From assembly GCA_038211965.1 (NCBI GenBank), contig JBBQVB010000108.1, positions 1-8,751 on the forward strand: a stretch of 8,751 bases of DNA, given 5' to 3'. The notes beneath the pieces are model-generated. The model was not told the DNA's origin. It worked only from the letters and a program-made list of their open reading frames with translations, and searched no databases. The first letter of the stretch is position 1. The number at the start of each line of letters is the position of its first letter. The stretch is from Glacieibacterium sp038211965 (lineage in GTDB: Bacteria > Pseudomonadota > Alphaproteobacteria > Sphingomonadales > Sphingomonadaceae). Position numbers and translations under genes: made by a program. Positions 6,406 to 8,751 of the stretch are shown here, in pieces.

Positions 6406-7403
6406 AGCGGCACCACTTTTTGGTCGATGGCCCCGAAGATGCTCGCCCCGTCCGCACCCAGCATCTCGATCCGCACGCGGTCGCCGAAGCGCATGAACGG
6501 CGTGGCGGGCGCACCGTGGGCGATGGTCTCGATGGTCCGCAGTTCGGCGAGGCAGGCATAGCCGACGCCGCCGTCGGCGACCGGTCGACCGGGGCCACCG
6601 CCGTCCTTGTTCGACACCGTCCCCGAGCCGACGATGCTGCCCGCGCCGAGACGGCGGGTGCGCGTGACGTGCGCGATCAGGCGCGCGAACGAGAAGGTCA
6701 TATCGACCCCGGCGTCGGGGTGGCCGAACGCCTGCCCGTTGAGCGCAACGGCGAGCGGCAGGTGAAGCTTCGCGCCCGTCCATGCCGCGCCGAGTTCGTC
6801 GGGGGTCACTGCGACGGGCGAAAACGCCGTCGAGGGCTTCGACTGGTAGAAACCGAAGCCCTTGCCGAGTTCGCCGGGGATGAGGTTGCGCAGGCTGACG
6901 TCGTTGACGAGCATCACCAGCCGGATGTGTGCGCTGGCCTCGGCCTCGGTCGTTCCCATCGGCACGTCGCCGGTGACCACCGCGACCTCGGCCTCGAAGT
7001 CGATGCCGAACGCTTCGTCGGGGACGACGATGTCGCCGCGCGGCGGGGTGAAGTCGTCGGAGCCGCCCTGATAGACCAGCGGGTCGGTCCAGAAGCTCGC
7101 GGGCATCTCTGCGCCGCGCGCCTTGCGGACGAGTTCGACGTGATTGACGTACGCCGAGCCGTCGACCCAGTGGTGGGCGCGGGGAAGGGGGCTGTGTGCG
7201 GCCGCCTCGTCGAAGGGTGCGCCGCTCGCCGGGTCGGCTTCCAGGGCATCGAAGGCGGCGCGCAGGCGGGGTTCGCACGTCCCCCAGTCGTCGAGCGCGG
7301 CTTGCAGCGCGGCAATGCCGGGGACCGCGGCGCAGCGCGTCAGGTCGCGCGAAACGACGACGAGGTTGCCGTCACGGCCGCCGATCAGGCTCGCCAGCTT
7401 CAT
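6402..7403 (-). CDS. hmgB: Fumarylacetoacetate hydrolase (fumarylacetoacetase)
   Basis: A 333-residue two-domain FAH-family hydrolase that cleaves 4-fumarylacetoacetate to fumarate and acetoacetate, the final step of homogentisate degradation. An N-terminal domain (about 1-75) precedes the catalytic FAH fold. Visible features are YVNHVELVRKARGAEMP (85-101), FEAEVAVV with metal-ligand candidates Glu137 and Glu139, LVNDVSLRN with Asp168, the Ser-Lys in FYQSKPSTAF (Lys189), and GSGTVSNKD (259-267). These match the usual Mg/Ca-binding triad and catalytic Lys of the family. The size is typical of the bacterial form (about 330), shorter than the animal enzyme (about 420). The start is fixed by a 4-nt ATGA overlap with the dioxygenase stop and by a GGAAG motif (7412-7416) 8 nt upstream. 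It sits between the dioxygenase and the isomerase, which supports the pathway assignment. Confidence 0.93.
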   Translation of the reverse strand: MKLASLIGGRDGNLVVVSRDLTRCAAVPGIAALQAALDDWGTCEPRLRAAFDALEADPASGAPFDEAAAHSPLPRAHHWVDGSAYVNHVELVRKARGAEMPASFWTDPLVYQGGSDDFTPPRGDIVVPDEAFGIDFEAEVAVVTGDVPMGTTEAEASAHIRLVMLVNDVSLRNLIPGELGKGFGFYQSKPSTAFSPVAVTPDELGAAWTGAKLHLPLAVALNGQAFGHPDAGVDMTFSFARLIAHVTRTRRLGAGSIVGSGTVSNKDGGGPGRPVADGGVGYACLAELRTIETIAHGAPATPFMRFGDRVRIEMLGADGASIFGAIDQKVVPL

Positions 7404-8527
7404 GTCGGTGTCTTCCAGCTATCCTTGTAACCCGTCCACTCGACCCCGCCCATCGCATCGCCGACATCGAGCGGATCGCGCGTGTCGATCATCACGGCAT
7501 ATTCGTCGGTCATCGCCTTGGGCTGCTCGAACATTCTCGTGAGGGCTTTTGGATGCGGGCCGTGGGTGAAACCCGACGGGTGCAGCGTCAGCATGCCCGG
7601 ATGGATATTGTCGCGGCTGAAGAAGTCCCCAGCGTGGTAGAACAGGATCTCGTCGTAATCGTCATTGTTGTGGAAGAACGGCACCTTGATCGCTTGCGGA
7701 TCGGTCTCGAACGGGCGCGGCGCAAAGGTGCAGACGACGAAGCGGTCGGCGACGAAGGTCGTGTGCGCGCTCGGCGGCAGATGGTAGCGGTGCGCCGCGA
7801 CGGGGCGGATATCCTTGACGTTCAACCGCGCCACCGACAGCTCGCCGTGCCAGCCGATCGCGTCGAGGGGGTTGAAATTATAGGTCATGCGGCTGATTCG
7901 CCCGCGCTTCTTGACCTCGACGACGGTTGCCCCTTCGCCCTGTTGCGCGCGGAATTGGTCGTCGATGCGCGGGGTGTCGAGCATCGCGGGGTCGAAGATC
8001 GCGTGCGGCCCGAGCAGCCCGCGGTCGGGCAGCGTGTAGGACGAGCCCGACGCCTCGACCATAAGCAGCGCCATCGGCGTGCTCGGTTCGATACGCCACA
8101 TCGTGCCGCGCGGGATGACGACATAGTCCCCCGTCGCCAGCGTCAGATGCCCGAAATCGCAGAAGAATTCGCCGCTCCCTGCATGGATGAACAGCAGCTG
8201 GTCGCCGTCGCCGTTGCGCGCGAGGGCAGGCATCGCCTGCGCCAGCCGCCAGAAGCGCAGCTCGACCGCGCGGTTCGACGCGATGACGGGCGCTGCCCAC
8301 GGGCTGGTGGGGGCATCATCGAGCTTTACCAGATCGAAGGCGCGGGGGCTGAGCGGCCCGTCGAAGTCGCTCCAGCCGGTTGGCGGGTGGCGGTGGTAGA
8401 AGAACGCGGCGGGGCCGAAGAAGCCCTCCTTCGACATCTCGCGCTCATAGGTGCCCGGCGGCAGGTCGGCATGCGCCTGGCGGCTCGCCTCGCCCTCGAC
8501 GCGCGGGAAGTTAATGTAGCGGCGCAT
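7400..8527 (-). CDS. hmgA: Homogentisate 1,2-dioxygenase, short bacterial form
   Basis: A 375-residue non-heme Fe(II) cupin enzyme expected to open the ring of homogentisate with O2 to give 4-maleylacetoacetate, in the cytoplasm. The C-terminal cupin carries the likely iron ligands His286 (FFHNN), Glu293 (DYDEILFY) and His322 (SGFTHGPHP), corresponding to His335, Glu341 and His371 of the human enzyme. An N-terminal cupin strand set (LLFIHAGSGEFFCDFGHLTL, 111-130) is also present. The protein is 55-70 residues shorter than classical homogentisate dioxygenases (about 430-445) and His-to-Glu spacing is 7 rather than 6, so it belongs to a divergent subgroup. The first ATG after the transporter stop is used; no strong ribosome-binding site is seen. 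The ATGA overlap with the hydrolase and the downstream isomerase make homogentisate the most likely substrate; a related hydroquinone-type acid cannot be excluded. Confidence 0.88.
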   Translation of the reverse strand: MRRYINFPRVEGEASRQAHADLPPGTYEREMSKEGFFGPAAFFYHRHPPTGWSDFDGPLSPRAFDLVKLDDAPTSPWAAPVIASNRAVELRFWRLAQAMPALARNGDGDQLLFIHAGSGEFFCDFGHLTLATGDYVVIPRGTMWRIEPSTPMALLMVEASGSSYTLPDRGLLGPHAIFDPAMLDTPRIDDQFRAQQGEGATVVEVKKRGRISRMTYNFNPLDAIGWHGELSVARLNVKDIRPVAAHRYHLPPSAHTTFVADRFVVCTFAPRPFETDPQAIKVPFFHNNDDYDEILFYHAGDFFSRDNIHPGMLTLHPSGFTHGPHPKALTRMFEQPKAMTDEYAVMIDTRDPLDVGDAMGGVEWTGYKDSWKTPT

Positions 8528-8546
8528 GTGCGTGGCGATAGGCCGG

Positions 8547-8751
8547 TCAGCCGCGGAGGAAAAGCCCGATCGTCAGCGCAGCGCCGATCGCGACGACGCC
8601 CACCCTGATCACCTGCGCGGGCAGGCGCTTGAGCAGTTGCGCGCCGCCATAGCCGCCCAGCATCGCGCCCGCACCGAGGATCAGCGCCGACATCCACGCG
8701 ACCTGACCCGAGAACGCCAGCACGACTGCCGCGCTGATGTTCGCCAGCGCG
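8547..8751 (-). CDS. TauE/SafE-family (TSUP) membrane transporter, C-terminal fragment
   Basis: The last 67 residues of an integral membrane protein that enters from the right edge; its N-terminal part is outside the window. The fragment is almost wholly hydrophobic, with two to three membrane helices (about AAVVLAFSGQVAW, SALILGAGAMLGGYGG, and VGVVAIGAALTIGLFL near the end) around the motif GGYGGAQLLKRLPAQVIR. This Gly-rich turn followed by a cationic loop and a final helix ending just before the stop is typical of TauE/SafE (TSUP) permeases, which move sulfite, sulfoacetate or other organic anions. Substrate unknown. The stop lies 19 nt upstream of the homogentisate dioxygenase start on the same strand, so it could belong to the same operon, though a role in aromatic uptake is only a guess. 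Confidence 0.8.
   Translation of the reverse strand, partial: ALANISAAVVLAFSGQVAWMSALILGAGAMLGGYGGAQLLKRLPAQVIRVGVVAIGAALTIGLFLRG

Noticed and set aside
7196..8608. A 470-codon open frame on the plus strand
   Set aside because: It is antisense to the dioxygenase and hydrolase genes, whose catalytic residues are intact; the composition is typical of a complementary-strand shadow.

Overview
This is a GC-rich, gene-dense stretch of bacterial chromosome. The protein families and the gene style (short gaps, ATGA overlaps, few strong terminators) suggest an alphaproteobacterium, probably a sphingomonad. That assignment is an inference from family resemblance, not from a marker gene. The window holds ten coding regions, two of them cut by the window edges. 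I see no tRNA, rRNA, CRISPR array, transposase or prophage gene.

Left part, minus strand (1-2731). Read in the direction of transcription, the order is: a YfcG-like (nu-class) glutathione transferase, a cytochrome P450 close to CYP108 (P450terp), a short gap, a hotdog-fold acyl-CoA thioesterase, and the N-terminal part of a cytosolic-type cyclophilin peptidyl-prolyl isomerase. The transferase and P450 are separated by only 2 nt. The 66-nt gap between the P450 and the thioesterase contains the most striking element of the window: a perfect 22-bp palindrome (726-747) whose 16-bp core, TGTTCCACGTGGAACA, fits the ParB-binding parS consensus. If it is a working parS, this locus is part of the chromosomal centromere and probably lies near the replication origin.

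Middle part, plus strand (2843-5735). Divergent from the transferase/P450 genes is a membrane-bound hybrid histidine kinase (CHASE3 sensor, HisKA, HATPase, C-terminal receiver). It is followed by a secreted, divergent cyclophilin-like protein. The 111-bp divergent gap carries a plausible promoter for the transferase/P450 genes.

Right part, minus strand (5737-8751). A compact aromatic catabolic operon contains a short-form homogentisate 1,2-dioxygenase, fumarylacetoacetate hydrolase and maleylacetoacetate isomerase, each joined to the next by a 4-nt ATGA overlap. Together they would convert homogentisate, from tyrosine or phenylalanine, to fumarate and acetoacetate. The C-terminal end of a TauE/SafE-type membrane transporter lies 19 nt upstream and may be co-transcribed. 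The operon ends tail-to-tail with the secreted cyclophilin gene, with one base between the stop codons.
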